Shown: positions 46,685 through 56,343 of the stretch, piece after piece | How the letters are laid out: every line of letters begins with the position of its first letter | Position numbering within the stretch: position 1 is the first letter of the stretch | NCBI GenBank assembly: GCA_003134995.1 | Contig: PLDC01000026.1 | Span: 1 to 64,000 of the forward strand | DNA from: Acidobacteriaceae bacterium | GTDB lineage: Bacteria > Acidobacteriota > Terriglobia > Terriglobales > Acidobacteriaceae | Reading direction: 5' to 3' | Length of the DNA: 64,000 nt | Notes under the pieces: generated by a model | Told to the model about the DNA's origin: nothing | The model's database searches: none | The model's input: only the letters and a program-made list of their open reading frames with translations | Program-made: the position numbers and the translations under genes

Positions 46685-47299
46685 GTGCGTAGCTCTACGG
46701 CTGGGTCGAACGACCGTCAGCCTCGAACGCGTGCCGTGTTCTTGATCGGCTTTATGGGCGCGGGCAAGAGCAGTGTTGGCCGCGCTTTGGGCGAGCTTTT
46801 GGGTTTGGCTTTTGAGGATCTCGATGAGCGCATCGAACGACGCGATGGCCGGACCGTGCCGGAGATATTTCGAGAATCGGGCGAATCAGAGTTTCGCCGG
46901 GCGGAACATGCGGCGTTGAAGGAATTGTTCAGTGAGTTGAGTGCCGGAGCTGAGAAAGTAGTCGCCCTTGGCGGTGGAGCTTTTGCGCAGAAGCATAATG
47001 CGCGTTTGATCGAGGCTGCGAACGTCTCGACAGTGTTCTTGGATACGGGCGTAGAGGAATTGTGGCGGCGTTGCCGCGAGCAGCATGGGACGGAGCGCCC
47101 GCTGCTTGGCAGCCTGGAAAGTTTTCGCAGTCTTTACGAAGCGCGACGGCCGCATTACTTGAAAGCATTGCTGCGGCAAGAGACCAGCGGGAAAACGATC
47201 GAAGAGATTGCGGCCGAGGTGGTCCGAGCGCTGGGCCTGGATCAAGAATCAGGTCGAGGTTTAAAACGAATCCGCGGAAGACGGGGTGAAAAGCAGTGA
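46685..47299 (+). CDS. aroK: Shikimate kinase
   Basis: Phosphorylates shikimate at the 3-hydroxyl in the chorismate pathway. P-loop IGFMGAGKSSVGRAL near residue 21, substrate-binding DLDERIERRDGRTVPEIF, EFRRAEHAAL, LGGGAF, and ERPLL lid region. GTG start at 46685 fits; about 16 leading residues are basic. The C-terminal tail (RIRGRRGEKQ) is basic. 204 aa. It overlaps the next gene by four bases. Confidence 0.92.
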   Translation: MRSSTAGSNDRQPRTRAVFLIGFMGAGKSSVGRALGELLGLAFEDLDERIERRDGRTVPEIFRESGESEFRRAEHAALKELFSELSAGAEKVVALGGGAFAQKHNARLIEAANVSTVFLDTGVEELWRRCREQHGTERPLLGSLESFRSLYEARRPHYLKALLRQETSGKTIEEIAAEVVRALGLDQESGRGLKRIRGRRGEKQ

Positions 47300-48039
47300 A
47301 TCTGACGGGGCGAATGCGATGCGGAGCAACGGTAGTTTTAGCCTGCGCGGCTTTGTTGTATGCCGGCGACAAGAAAGACAAGCCGCAAAAAGGCCCACAG
47401 AAAGTGGATTCGGGCGCATTCGGCGTTTTCGTCAAAGGCCAGCGCGTGGTCACTGAAAATTTCAGTGTCGAGCAGGACAATGGCATCAGCTTAGTGAAGT
47501 CGCAGTTGAAAGAGACTGGTTCGGCTGCATCGGGACAAAAATCGGAGTTGCAGATGACCAGCAGCGGCGAGTTGGTCCGCTACGATTGGAGCGACGGCGG
47601 CGGCTCACTGGTCGTAATTCCCAACAATGATTTCCTGCTGGAGAAGATCACGACCTCGGCTTCGACCAAGCCGGCGGAGCAGCCGTTTCTGATGCCGAGT
47701 ACTTCGGCGATTCTGGACAACAATTTTTTCGTCCACCGCGAGGTGCTGGCGTGGCGTTACCTGCAGACGAACTGCCACCCCGAGGGCGGCGAATTGCGCT
47801 GCCAGAAAGAACCGGGGGAATTTGGCGTACTGGTTCCGCAAGACCGAACCTCGCTGCGGGTCCGACTCGAACTGGTGGGAAGAGAAAAAGTTATGATCCG
47901 TGGAGCGGAACGCGAGTTGTTGCGGCTCAACTTGATGGGCGAGTCATTCTCCTGGGCGCTTTGGGTGGATGATAAAGACCAGTTCAAGCTGGTGCGAGTG
48001 ACGATTCCCGACGCTGGTACGGAGGTCGTGCGAGACTAG
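47296..48039 (+). CDS. Secreted hypothetical protein
   Basis: Not recognised. A hydrophobic N-terminus (ATVVLACAALLYA) indicates export, followed by a Lys/Gln-rich stretch and then a beta-rich domain of about 200 residues with two Cys (TNCHPEGGELRCQ). The GTG start overlaps the aroK stop by four bases, so translation is coupled. 247 aa. Role unknown; may be a periplasmic lipid- or envelope-associated protein. Confidence 0.7.
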   Translation: MNLTGRMRCGATVVLACAALLYAGDKKDKPQKGPQKVDSGAFGVFVKGQRVVTENFSVEQDNGISLVKSQLKETGSAASGQKSELQMTSSGELVRYDWSDGGGSLVVIPNNDFLLEKITTSASTKPAEQPFLMPSTSAILDNNFFVHREVLAWRYLQTNCHPEGGELRCQKEPGEFGVLVPQDRTSLRVRLELVGREKVMIRGAERELLRLNLMGESFSWALWVDDKDQFKLVRVTIPDAGTEVVRD

Positions 48040-48123
48040 CTGAATGTGGTGATGTTGCCACCGCTTGATTGGCGGATTTAGCTTCCGGTTTCTAGTTTGC
48101 AGTTTCTTGCCAGGTAAGCCACG

Positions 48124-49209
48124 ATGCCGGTGACGGATGGACGTACCGCGCGGGTTCTGATCACGGTGCTGTTGTTTGCGCTGGGCCTGGGGTTTCTCTA
48201 CGAAGCGCGGGCGACCTTGATTGCCTTCTTATTTGCCATTTTCTTTGCCTACCTGGTGAGTCCCGCGGTGTCGCGGCTGGAAAAACTTCTGCGTGGGCGT
48301 GGGCGCGCTATCGCGGTCATTTATCTAGTAATGCTTGGCCTGGTGGTGCTGTTCTTTGTTTCCATGGGACCGCGCATCGGACGCGAAGGCGCGCGCCTGG
48401 TGCGATCGCTTCCGGCCATGGATCAGTTAAGTTCCGGCCAAATCGCCGAACAACTCGGACAGCAATATGGATGGAACGCCAGAGTGGTTGATCTGCTTCG
48501 CGATTACCTGGCAAGCCACAGCGATGAAATTGGGAAAGTGGCGCAGACGGTGGGACTTCACGTAGCGGATGTGGCGAAACAGGCGTGGCTGCTGATTGTG
48601 GTGCCGCTGTTGTCGATCTTCTTCCTGAAGGATGGCCGGGGATTCAGCGAGATTGCGCTCGATCTGGTGCAGTCGCGACTGCAGCGCGAGATGCTGCAGG
48701 GAGTTCTCAGCGATCTGAATCAGATGCTCGTGCATTTCATTCGTGCGCAACTCACCCTGGCGGCGTTTACGTTCGTGATGTACTCAGCAGTACTCGCAAT
48801 GATGGGCGTGCAGAATGCGCTGGCGCTGGGAACGCTCGGCGGGATGCTGGAATTTATCCCAGTGCTGGGACCGCTTGCGGCTGCAGTGATCATTATAGGC
48901 GTGGCCTTGCTGACGAGTTACCAGCACTGGCTGGTGCTGATCGTGTTTCTCGGCGTGTGGCGGTTGATTCAGGATTATGTCTCTTCGCCGCGCATCATGG
49001 GGCGCAGCCTGGAACTGCATCCGCTGGCGGCGATTTTCGGAGTGATGGCGGGCGGTGAAGTAGCTGGCATTCTGGGTATTTTTCTTTCTATTCCCGTCAT
49101 GGCGAGCCTGCGAATCGTCTTCCGCCGCTGGCGGCTGTATGCGCAGAAAAGAAAGTTTGGTCCGCTCAATGAGTATGTGCGGGACGGGCAGGTTGGGATA
49201 GAGAAGTAG
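48124..49209 (+). CDS. AI-2E (PerM) family transporter
   Basis: Membrane permease with about eight helices. Family features: FLFAIFFAYLVSPAVSRLEKLL near the N-terminus, LLSIFFLKDGRGF, and the C-terminal GGMLEFIPVLGPLAAA and LVIFLGVWRLIQDYVSSPRIMG. Members transport autoinducer-2 or act as Na+/H+ exchangers, so the substrate is open. 361 aa, ATG at 48124. Convergent with galT. Confidence 0.9.
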   Translation: MPVTDGRTARVLITVLLFALGLGFLYEARATLIAFLFAIFFAYLVSPAVSRLEKLLRGRGRAIAVIYLVMLGLVVLFFVSMGPRIGREGARLVRSLPAMDQLSSGQIAEQLGQQYGWNARVVDLLRDYLASHSDEIGKVAQTVGLHVADVAKQAWLLIVVPLLSIFFLKDGRGFSEIALDLVQSRLQREMLQGVLSDLNQMLVHFIRAQLTLAAFTFVMYSAVLAMMGVQNALALGTLGGMLEFIPVLGPLAAAVIIIGVALLTSYQHWLVLIVFLGVWRLIQDYVSSPRIMGRSLELHPLAAIFGVMAGGEVAGILGIFLSIPVMASLRIVFRRWRLYAQKRKFGPLNEYVRDGQVGIEK

Positions 49210-49295
49210 GGCAGTTCTCAGTTCTTGGCTTTCAGCTATCAGCTATCAGCGTTCCGACTTCCCTTTCAATTTTTGGCGTTGGGTTCTGCCTTCTT
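49210..49295. repeat. Intergenic word repeat, single arm
   Basis: At 49215-49250 the gap holds direct near-repeats (TCAGCTATCAGCTATCAGCG). A similar run of gtttct-type heptamers is at about 48085-48112. No inverted partner was found, so this is a solitary arm. It lies between convergent genes. Confidence 0.4.
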
Positions 49296-50327
49296 TTAGA
49301 CGGTCGAGGCGCCTGCTCCGACTGCTTGCTCTGCTCTGACATTGCGCAGGAATTCCGCAGCGGCTTCCGGCAAAACTGTGTTGATGAACATGCCAGAACC
49401 CAGCTCGAAGCCGGCAACGCGTGTCAGGCGCGGGATCACGCTTACATACCAATGGAAGTGCCGCGCGCTCGCATAGTCGGATGGGCCGCTGCGGATGGTG
49501 AAATTAAGGTCGGGGTTTGCAAGTCCCACGTAGAGCTTGGCTAACAGACTCCGCAAAACGCGGCCGAAGTCCGCGATTTCCGTCGCCGAAATATCGCCGA
49601 AGCTGGCCATGTGGCGCAGGGGAAAGATATGAGTGGCGAACGGCGTCGCCGAGGCGAAGACCTCCATGGCCACGAAGTGCTCGCTCTCTTGGACGATGCG
49701 GGTCTGCTCGTCAACTTCTCGTTCCACCATGTGACAGAACATGCATTTTCCGTTGTCGTCGTAGTAGGCCAAAGCTTCGTGCAGTCGATGCCGCACCTGG
49801 CTGGGGATGACGGGCGTCGCGATGAGTTGAGAATGCGGATGTTGCTGGCTGGCGCCGGCATCGCTTCCGTGATTCTTGAAAATGGTGACGTGATTGATGC
49901 GGCGGTCCATGCTGAGGCGGGCGTAGCGCTCCTTGTAGACGCGGAGAATGCCGGCCACTTGTTCATCTCGCATCATCGCCATGCACACGGAATGATCGGG
50001 GCTGTCGATGATGACTTCGTGAAAGCCGAAGCCCTCGATGCGTCGCCACACGTCCTGCAGGCTTCGGGTGGGCTGGGTCGCGCTGTCGAGCGCGGCGAAC
50101 TTGTTGGGGATGACACGTATCGCCCAGGGCTCGGTGGCGTTCGCCGGAAATCGCATGACTTCAGTCGGAGTCTTGCTTTCGTTGCCGGGGCAGAAGGGAC
50201 AGTTTTCCGCAAAAGAGGGTACGGTCTGCGGGGAACGATGCGACGCCAAATCTTCTGGCCGTTTGGCGCGCTCAGTCGCGATGATCACCCATTCCTTCGT
50301 AAAGAAATTCTGGCGCAGCTCGGGCAT
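49296..50327 (-). CDS. galT: Galactose-1-phosphate uridylyltransferase
   Basis: Leloir-pathway enzyme moving UMP between UDP-glucose and galactose 1-phosphate. The catalytic HxHxQ motif is H163-P-H165-S-Q167 (ASQQHPHSQLIA). Zinc ligands C43 and C46 (CPFC) and H112 are present. GGAGGAC precedes ATG 50327. 343 aa; single gene on the minus strand, divergent from asd. The similar C-terminal HIT-like half is intact. Confidence 0.93.
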   Translation of the reverse strand: MPELRQNFFTKEWVIIATERAKRPEDLASHRSPQTVPSFAENCPFCPGNESKTPTEVMRFPANATEPWAIRVIPNKFAALDSATQPTRSLQDVWRRIEGFGFHEVIIDSPDHSVCMAMMRDEQVAGILRVYKERYARLSMDRRINHVTIFKNHGSDAGASQQHPHSQLIATPVIPSQVRHRLHEALAYYDDNGKCMFCHMVEREVDEQTRIVQESEHFVAMEVFASATPFATHIFPLRHMASFGDISATEIADFGRVLRSLLAKLYVGLANPDLNFTIRSGPSDYASARHFHWYVSVIPRLTRVAGFELGSGMFINTVLPEAAAEFLRNVRAEQAVGAGASTV

Positions 50328-50455
50328 GGCTGTCCTCCAACTTGGTCTATCGGCAGAGGAGCGGGGCGGCGCGGTGACGGAAGACCTGCGCCTTTCGCGG
50401 CGAGCGTAGGCGGCTTCGAATCACAATGGCTGTTGTAGAATCGAAGCACCCTCTT

Positions 50456-51514
50456 ATGAGCAATAAAATTGCTATCGGAATTCTGGGCGCTACCGGCGTG
50501 GTTGGGCAGAGGTTCATTCAGATGCTGGAGCGCCATCCATGGTTCGAAGTGGCGTGGCTCGCCGCCTCCGACCGTTCTGAAGGCAAGACCTACGGCGAAG
50601 CTGCGCGCTGGCGGCTGAAAACGGCGATTCCGGCAAACGTGGCCGCAATGAAAGTCTCTCCGGCTACGCCCGAGGGCGCGCCGAAGATTATTTTTGCCGC
50701 GCTCGATGCCTCGATTGCCGCCGAGATGGAGCCGCGCTTTGCCGAGGCGGGCTGCGCCGTGATTACGAATTCCAGCGCGCTGCGCATGCAGTCCGATGTG
50801 CCGCTCGTGATCCCCGAGGTGAATGCCGACCATATCAAGCTGATCGACACGCAGGCATGGCGCAAGAAATCGGGCGGATATGTTGTGACGAATCCGAACT
50901 GCTCAGCGATCGGCCTCGTGTTGGCGCTGGCGCCATTGCACCGGCGCTTCGGCCTCGAAGCGGTGATGGCCGTCACGATGCAAGCCGTAAGCGGCGCGGG
51001 TTATCCGGGCGTGGCTTCGCTCGACATTCTGGGCAACGTGATTCCTTATATCCGCAATGAAGAAGAAAAAATGGAAGAGGAAACCCAAAAGCTGCTGGGA
51101 AAGTTGAATGGAGCCGGAATTATTCCCGCGCCCTTCGCCATGAGCGCGCAGTGCAATCGTGTCGCGGTCGAAGATGGGCACACGGAATCGATTTCGATTC
51201 GCTTGAAAACCAAGGCGACGCGAGAAGAAATTATTGCAGCGTGGAACGACTATCGTGCCGAACCCCAAGAATTGAAGTTGCCGAGCGCGCCGGAGCGTCC
51301 GGTAGTTTACTTGGAAGCCGTCGATCGTCCGCAACCGCGGTTTGATGTTGATCTGGGAGCGGGCATGACGACGGCTGTCGGACGGCTTCGGCCTTGCAGC
51401 GTCCTGGATTGGAAGTTCACCGTGCTTTCGCACAACACCATTCGCGGAGCTGCCGGCGCGGCGGTGCTGAACGCGGAACTGCTCAAGGCTAAGGGCTACC
51501 TTGCGACTTCCTAG
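50456..51514 (+). CDS. asd: Aspartate-semialdehyde dehydrogenase
   Basis: NADPH-dependent reduction of aspartyl phosphate. The Rossmann motif ILGATGVVGQRF starts near residue 9 and the catalytic Cys is C149 in TNPNCSAIG. MSNKIAIG at 50456 fits the family start better than ATG 50426, and neither has a strong ribosome-binding site. 352 aa, of the archaeal/fungal-like form. It heads the lysine/diaminopimelate gene group. Confidence 0.94.
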   Translation: MSNKIAIGILGATGVVGQRFIQMLERHPWFEVAWLAASDRSEGKTYGEAARWRLKTAIPANVAAMKVSPATPEGAPKIIFAALDASIAAEMEPRFAEAGCAVITNSSALRMQSDVPLVIPEVNADHIKLIDTQAWRKKSGGYVVTNPNCSAIGLVLALAPLHRRFGLEAVMAVTMQAVSGAGYPGVASLDILGNVIPYIRNEEEKMEEETQKLLGKLNGAGIIPAPFAMSAQCNRVAVEDGHTESISIRLKTKATREEIIAAWNDYRAEPQELKLPSAPERPVVYLEAVDRPQPRFDVDLGAGMTTAVGRLRPCSVLDWKFTVLSHNTIRGAAGAAVLNAELLKAKGYLATS

Positions 51515-51577
51515 AATGCAAACTGAGCCGCGCCTCTACAAGCGGCGCTTCAATAATCCTGCAAGCGAGTCACGCCG

Positions 51578-52951
51578 ATGATCGTGATGAAATTCGGCGG
51601 CACTTCGGTGGAAGACGCGCGGGCCATCGAGCGCGTAGCCGCGATCGTGAAAGACCGTCTGCCGCAGCAGCCCGTCGTGGTGGTCAGCGCCATGGCCAAA
51701 GTTACTGACACGCTGCTTACCATGGCGCGTGCCGCGGGGGCCGGAGAGCGCAAGACGGCGCTCAAGCTTTGCCGGACGCTACAGGAACGGCACTACAACA
51801 CTGCGAGTGAATTGCTCGGCACGGCAATGTTCACCGACTTCCATTCGGAACTGGGAAGCGACTTCGAGGCGCTCGATGAATTATTGCGCGGCATTACGGC
51901 GGTCGGCGAAATTACCCCGCGCACTACCGATCACGTTGCAGCCTTCGGCGAGATGCTTTCCAGCAAGATTGTCGCCGCCGCTTTTGTGGCGCACGGATTG
52001 AATGGCGCGCACGTGGACTCGCGCGAGGTTCTCGTCACAGATAGCAACTACATGTCAGCGGCGCCGCAGCAGGAAGAGACTGCCGAGCGACTGCAATCGA
52101 AGGTGAAACCGCTGCTGGATTCCGGCAAAGTTCCGGTGATGGGCGGGTTTATTGGGGCGAACCGCGCAGGCATAACCACAACAATCGGCCGCGGCGGCTC
52201 CGATTTTTCTGCGGCGATTTTCGGTGCGGCTCTCGGCGCCGAGCGCATTGAGATCTGGACTGATGTGGACGGGATTCTCACCACCGATCCGCGAATTTGC
52301 CCGGAGGCGCGGCGCATCAAGGTAATTAGTTTCGACGAGGCGGCGGAACTGGCTTACTTCGGGGCGAAGGTACTGCATCCGGCGACGGTGCTACCCGCTA
52401 TTCAGAAAAACATTCCCGTGTACGTGTTGAATTCGCGGAATCCATCGTGCGAAGGGACTAAGATTACGACCCGCGCGCCGCAGGGAAAAAACATTTTCAA
52501 GGCGATTGCAGTGAAGAAGCGCATCACTATTGTGGACGTGGCTGCGCCGCGCATGTTGCTGGCTCACGGCTTTCTGCGCGCAATCTTCGAGGCCTTTGAC
52601 CGCCATCAGGTTGCGGTCGACGTGGTTTCTACTTCTGAAGTCAGCGTTTCCTTGACCGTGGATTCGAACTACGCCATCCCCGCCCTGGCCGCTGATCTGG
52701 CCAAATTGGCCGACGTGAAATATGAAGGGCGCAAGGCCATCGTGTGCCTGGTCGGCGAAAGCCTGCGCGACAAGCCGGGTATTGCCGCTCTGGTATTTGG
52801 CGAACTGAAAGACAAAAAGATTCGCATGATCTCGCAGGGCGCGTCAGAAATTAATCTGACGTTTGTGATCGAAGAGGACGAAGTGCCAGAGGTGATTCAG
52901 CGTCTGCACAGCACATTTTTTGCGGACCTGGACCCGGAAGTGTACGCGTAG
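51578..52951 (+). CDS. lysC: Aspartokinase (monofunctional)
   Basis: Phosphorylates aspartate, first step to lysine, methionine and threonine. KFGGTSVEDA at the N-terminus, GRGGSDFSAA and TDVDGILTTDPR in the kinase domain, and a C-terminal pair of ACT-like domains (about 310-457) with GEIN-like QGASEINLTFVI for feedback control. 457 aa. It follows asd by 63 bases. Confidence 0.95.
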   Translation: MIVMKFGGTSVEDARAIERVAAIVKDRLPQQPVVVVSAMAKVTDTLLTMARAAGAGERKTALKLCRTLQERHYNTASELLGTAMFTDFHSELGSDFEALDELLRGITAVGEITPRTTDHVAAFGEMLSSKIVAAAFVAHGLNGAHVDSREVLVTDSNYMSAAPQQEETAERLQSKVKPLLDSGKVPVMGGFIGANRAGITTTIGRGGSDFSAAIFGAALGAERIEIWTDVDGILTTDPRICPEARRIKVISFDEAAELAYFGAKVLHPATVLPAIQKNIPVYVLNSRNPSCEGTKITTRAPQGKNIFKAIAVKKRITIVDVAAPRMLLAHGFLRAIFEAFDRHQVAVDVVSTSEVSVSLTVDSNYAIPALAADLAKLADVKYEGRKAIVCLVGESLRDKPGIAALVFGELKDKKIRMISQGASEINLTFVIEEDEVPEVIQRLHSTFFADLDPEVYA

Positions 52952-52973
52952 CTTCGAGAAAGTCACAAGCTCC

Positions 52974-53061
52974 TAACCGCGAAGGTCGCAAAGAAAGTCT
53001 GCGAAGTTCGCCAGAATTTCTTTGCGTTCTTCGCGGCTCTTCTTTGCGACCTTTGCGGTTA
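52974..53061. repeat. Intergenic palindrome, CGCAAAG/CGAAGGT word arms
   Basis: Arms 52974-52995 and 53040-53061 are inverted copies matching at 21 of 22 positions. The inside holds further related words (GCGAAGTTCGCC, TTGCGTTCTTCGCGG). It fills the lysC-dapB gap; the right end is 15 bases before the dapB start. Confidence 0.8.
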
Positions 53062-53076
53062 AAATGTTTTGACTTC

Positions 53077-53763
53077 ATGAACATTCTCGTTCTAGGCCGC
53101 GGAAAGACGGGATCGCTGGTGGCGGAGGTCGCGCGCCGGCGTGGCCACTCCGTACACGTAGCGGGCGCTGTCGAGAATGCTGCCTGCGCTGCACTCAACC
53201 CAGAAAAGCTCCGTGGAATCGACGTCGTGATCGATTTCACCGCTCCCTCTTGTGTCGTTGGCCATATCGAGGCCTGCGTTGCGGCGGGCAAGCACATGGT
53301 CGTCGGTACGACTGGCTGGCATGGAGAGGTCGATCGAATCCGCACATTGGTTGACAGTCACGGCACTGGATTCGTCCACGCTGCTAACTTTTCCATCGGG
53401 GTAAATTTATTTCTCGAGGTCGCGCGAGCGGCTGCCGCTGCTTTGCGGCACGATTACTCGGGACAAATCTTCGAGCGCCACCACGTTCAAAAGAAAGATG
53501 CGCCGTCCGGGACGGCGATCGCGCTCCAGCGCGTAATCCGAGAAGGCAGCGGTAACAACGAAGACCTCGAGATTACTTCCTTTCGCGAAGGGGATGTCGT
53601 GGGCCTGCACGAGGTCGTGCTTCAGTCTGATGCCGACAGAATTTATCTCTGTCACGATGCCAAGTCACGCCAAGGCTTCGCCGATGGCGCGGTACGCGCG
53701 GCCGAGTGGCTCGCCGGGAAAAAGGGCTTCTACGAGTTCAAGGATATTTGGCGGGAGTTGTAA
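53077..53763 (+). CDS. dapB: 4-hydroxy-tetrahydrodipicolinate reductase
   Basis: Reduces the DapA product with NAD(P)H. Dinucleotide motif MNILVLGRGKTGS at the N-terminus; VVIDFTAPS and VVGTTGW; and the substrate-site HHVQKKDAPSGTAIAL. 228 aa, shorter than the common 250-270. ATG at 53077 is right after the palindrome; the longer frame from 53044 covers the palindrome and is rejected. Confidence 0.93.
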   Translation: MNILVLGRGKTGSLVAEVARRRGHSVHVAGAVENAACAALNPEKLRGIDVVIDFTAPSCVVGHIEACVAAGKHMVVGTTGWHGEVDRIRTLVDSHGTGFVHAANFSIGVNLFLEVARAAAAALRHDYSGQIFERHHVQKKDAPSGTAIALQRVIREGSGNNEDLEITSFREGDVVGLHEVVLQSDADRIYLCHDAKSRQGFADGAVRAAEWLAGKKGFYEFKDIWREL

Positions 53764-53783
53764 AATGTACCTGCGTACTCGCC

Positions 53784-54233
53784 ATGACCAAGTCACGCCA
53801 CAGCCTCGATTGCGCGATTTCTGAATTCGCGTTGGGCAAGCTCTCCTATAGCGACCTACCGAATGTTGCCTGTGACGCTCTGGAGCTCGGGTTCGACGGC
53901 CCCGCAATCCGCCGTCTTGCTTCGCTTCAAAAACCGTCCTACTTCGGCGTGGGTGATTTGTTCGAGAAAGCGCTGAAGGAAATAGGCATCGAGCAATGGT
54001 CGAAACGGGACGCCGCGGTGTTTCTGGCAAAGGAGATAGGACGGGATATTCTCGCTGGAAGGAAGGAACCGTTAGCTGCAGCAGAAGAGATTTGGGGGCT
54101 ATGCGTCGCAGCCGACTATCCGAAGGAACTTGTTACTTTCGGCGGGTTGGATCGGGAATTTGATATTCCTGAGCTGATCGAGGAATGCCGAATCCTAGTC
54201 GCCGAACCTCAACGGACCTATTTTCCGGAGTGA
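53784..54233 (+). CDS. Hypothetical protein between dapB and dapA
   Basis: Not recognised. About 149 aa from ATG 53784, soluble, mostly helical by composition (EKALKEIGIEQWSKRDAAVFLAKEIG), with no signal peptide or membrane segment. Starts 20 bases after dapB and ends 38 before dapA. Its genomic position may be incidental. An upstream in-frame start at 53706 would overlap dapB. Confidence 0.65.
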   Translation: MTKSRHSLDCAISEFALGKLSYSDLPNVACDALELGFDGPAIRRLASLQKPSYFGVGDLFEKALKEIGIEQWSKRDAAVFLAKEIGRDILAGRKEPLAAAEEIWGLCVAADYPKELVTFGGLDREFDIPELIEECRILVAEPQRTYFPE

Positions 54234-54271
54234 ACGTTTCCCTTCGCCCCCATTCGCGCTATCTTATAAAC

Positions 54272-55402
54272 ATGCAACTTCGTGGCTGTGGTACCGCGCT
54301 GGTCACTCCGTTTCATCAGGATGGTTCTATCGACGACGCTGCCCTGCGCAACCTGGTAGCGTGGCAGGTCGAGTCCGGCATAGATTTTCTCGTCCCTTGC
54401 GGAACCACGGGCGAGACGCCGACCCTCACGCACGACGAATGGCTGCACGTGATCGACACGACGATCGATGTCGTCGCGGGGCGCGTGCCCATCATGGCGG
54501 GCGCGACCTCCAACTCCACACGCGACGCGGTAGAAAAAGCTAAAGAGGTCGCCACGCGGCCTGGAGTTGACGTCATTCTCACCGCGTCTCCCTACTACAA
54601 CAAGCCGACTCAGGAGGGCCAGTACCGGCACTTCAAGGCAATCGCCGAGGCGGTGGGCGACAAGCCAATCATTCTTTACAACGTGCCCGGCCGCACTGGA
54701 GCGAATATTGAACCAGCAACGCTGGCGCGACTGGCGGAGGTTCCGAACATTGTGGGCGTGAAGGAAGCCAGCGGCAACATGGCGCAGATTGCCGAGGCGA
54801 TCAATGCTGTGCCGGAAACATTTTTGGTTTTTTCAGGGGATGACGCGGTTACGTTACCGGTGATCTCGCTAGGCGGTGTGGGGATCGTTTCGGTTGCGTC
54901 GAACGAGATTCCGCACGAGATGGCGAACATGACGCGGGCTGCGCTCAATAATGACTGGGCTGCGGCGCGCACGATTCATCGCAAGTATTTGCCGTTGATG
55001 CAGGCGAATTTTATCGAGTCGAACCCTTTGCCTGTGAAGGCGGTGCTCGCGATGATGGCCAAGATCGAAGAGAACTATCGTCTGCCGCTTTTGCCCATGC
55101 GCCGCGATACTCGTTCGAAGCTGCAGAAGATTGTGATGGAAGCCGGATTGATCGCCAAGCCGGCCGTGCCCGCGCCGGAAGCGGCGGAGTTCTACATCTA
55201 TGAAAACTGGACGGCTGGTCCGCATAAGATCGTGCTGCATCGCGGATCGTGCGGACAATGCAATCAGGGCAAGGGACGCCCGGCGGGTCACGATGCGAAT
55301 CACGCGCGCTGGCATGGACCGTATGCCACGCTCGCTGTAGGCCGCGAGAACGCCCATGGCATGACTGGCGTCCTGATTCGCAGCGAGTGCAAGTGCGTTT
55401 GA
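54272..55402 (+). CDS. dapA: 4-hydroxy-tetrahydrodipicolinate synthase with extra C-terminal domain
   Basis: Condenses pyruvate with aspartate semialdehyde. Core TIM barrel residues 1-294: GTTGETPTL, Y137 in YNVPGRTG, Schiff-base K164 in GVKEASGNM, all in place. The family usually ends near 290-300. Here a Pro/Ala linker (about 296-305) leads to an extra 70 residues with C327 and C330 (GSCGQCNQGKG), a WHGPYATL segment and C373/C375 at the end. The pattern looks like a small zinc- or nucleic-acid-binding module (inference). ATG at 54272 chosen by family alignment. 376 aa. Confidence 0.93.
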   Translation: MQLRGCGTALVTPFHQDGSIDDAALRNLVAWQVESGIDFLVPCGTTGETPTLTHDEWLHVIDTTIDVVAGRVPIMAGATSNSTRDAVEKAKEVATRPGVDVILTASPYYNKPTQEGQYRHFKAIAEAVGDKPIILYNVPGRTGANIEPATLARLAEVPNIVGVKEASGNMAQIAEAINAVPETFLVFSGDDAVTLPVISLGGVGIVSVASNEIPHEMANMTRAALNNDWAAARTIHRKYLPLMQANFIESNPLPVKAVLAMMAKIEENYRLPLLPMRRDTRSKLQKIVMEAGLIAKPAVPAPEAAEFYIYENWTAGPHKIVLHRGSCGQCNQGKGRPAGHDANHARWHGPYATLAVGRENAHGMTGVLIRSECKCV

Positions 55403-55417
55403 AAAATTACTGACTCA

Positions 55418-56248
55418 ATGCAATCCTTAAAAACTTCCATCGAACGCCTTGCCGCACTCGGCGAGGTTGAGCACAATCCCGAGGCGCGTCCAGCGTTTCT
55501 GGAATTCCGTGATGCGCTGACGCAGGGAAAGATACGCGCCGCAGAAAAAATCGACGGCCGCTGGGTCGTCAATACATGGGTGAAGCACGGCATTCTTCTG
55601 GGCTTCCGGCTTGGCGAACTGGCTGAGACGGGCTGCGATGCGCTCACGTTCGTGGATAAAGACACTTTTCCTGCCCGTAAGTTTTCGGTTGCCGATCGGG
55701 TACGCGTCGTGCCGGGCGGATCGTCCGTGCGCATGGGAAGCTACGTTGCGCCGTCGGTGATCTGCATGCCGCCGATGTTCATCAACGTGGGAGCTTACGT
55801 TGATGAGGGAACGATGGTCGATTCGCATGCGCTGGTGGGGTCGTGCGCACAAGTCGGGAAGCGGGTCCACCTTAGCGCGGCGGCGCAGATTGGCGGCGTG
55901 CTCGAACCGGTGAATGCCGCACCCGTGATCATTGAAGACGACGTGCTGGTGGGCGGCAATTGCGGAATCTATGAAGGCACGCTGGTGCGCGCGCGGGCAG
56001 TGCTGGGCGCGGGAACGATCTTGACGCGTTCGACGCCGCTTTATGACCTGGTGCGCGGAGAAGTTTATCGCGCGACCGCAGAATCAGTGCTCGAAGTTCC
56101 CGAAGGCGCGGTGGTCGTGCCGGGATCGCGCGCAGTGAAAAAAGGTGCGGCGGCTGACTCAGGAATCTCTTTATACACGCCGGTGATCGTGAAGTACCGC
56201 GACGAAAAGACCGACCGTGGTATCGAGTTGGAAGACTGGCTGCGGTGA
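55418..56248 (+). CDS. dapD: 2,3,4,5-tetrahydropyridine-2,6-dicarboxylate N-succinyltransferase
   Basis: Succinyl-transfer step of the succinylase branch of the diaminopimelate pathway. Left-handed beta-helix hexapeptide region about 105-220 ([39 protein letters not shown]). 276 aa, typical. It follows dapA by 15 bases, so the organism uses the succinylated route. Confidence 0.94.
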   Translation: MQSLKTSIERLAALGEVEHNPEARPAFLEFRDALTQGKIRAAEKIDGRWVVNTWVKHGILLGFRLGELAETGCDALTFVDKDTFPARKFSVADRVRVVPGGSSVRMGSYVAPSVICMPPMFINVGAYVDEGTMVDSHALVGSCAQVGKRVHLSAAAQIGGVLEPVNAAPVIIEDDVLVGGNCGIYEGTLVRARAVLGAGTILTRSTPLYDLVRGEVYRATAESVLEVPEGAVVVPGSRAVKKGAAADSGISLYTPVIVKYRDEKTDRGIELEDWLR

Positions 56249-56343
56249 TTGGCCCCACTCGATTGCACTACTGAAATTCAACCCAACAGCAGATTCCTCT
56301 CTTGTCTCGCGGCGCGGCTTCGCCTGCGTTCGGCATGAAAACC

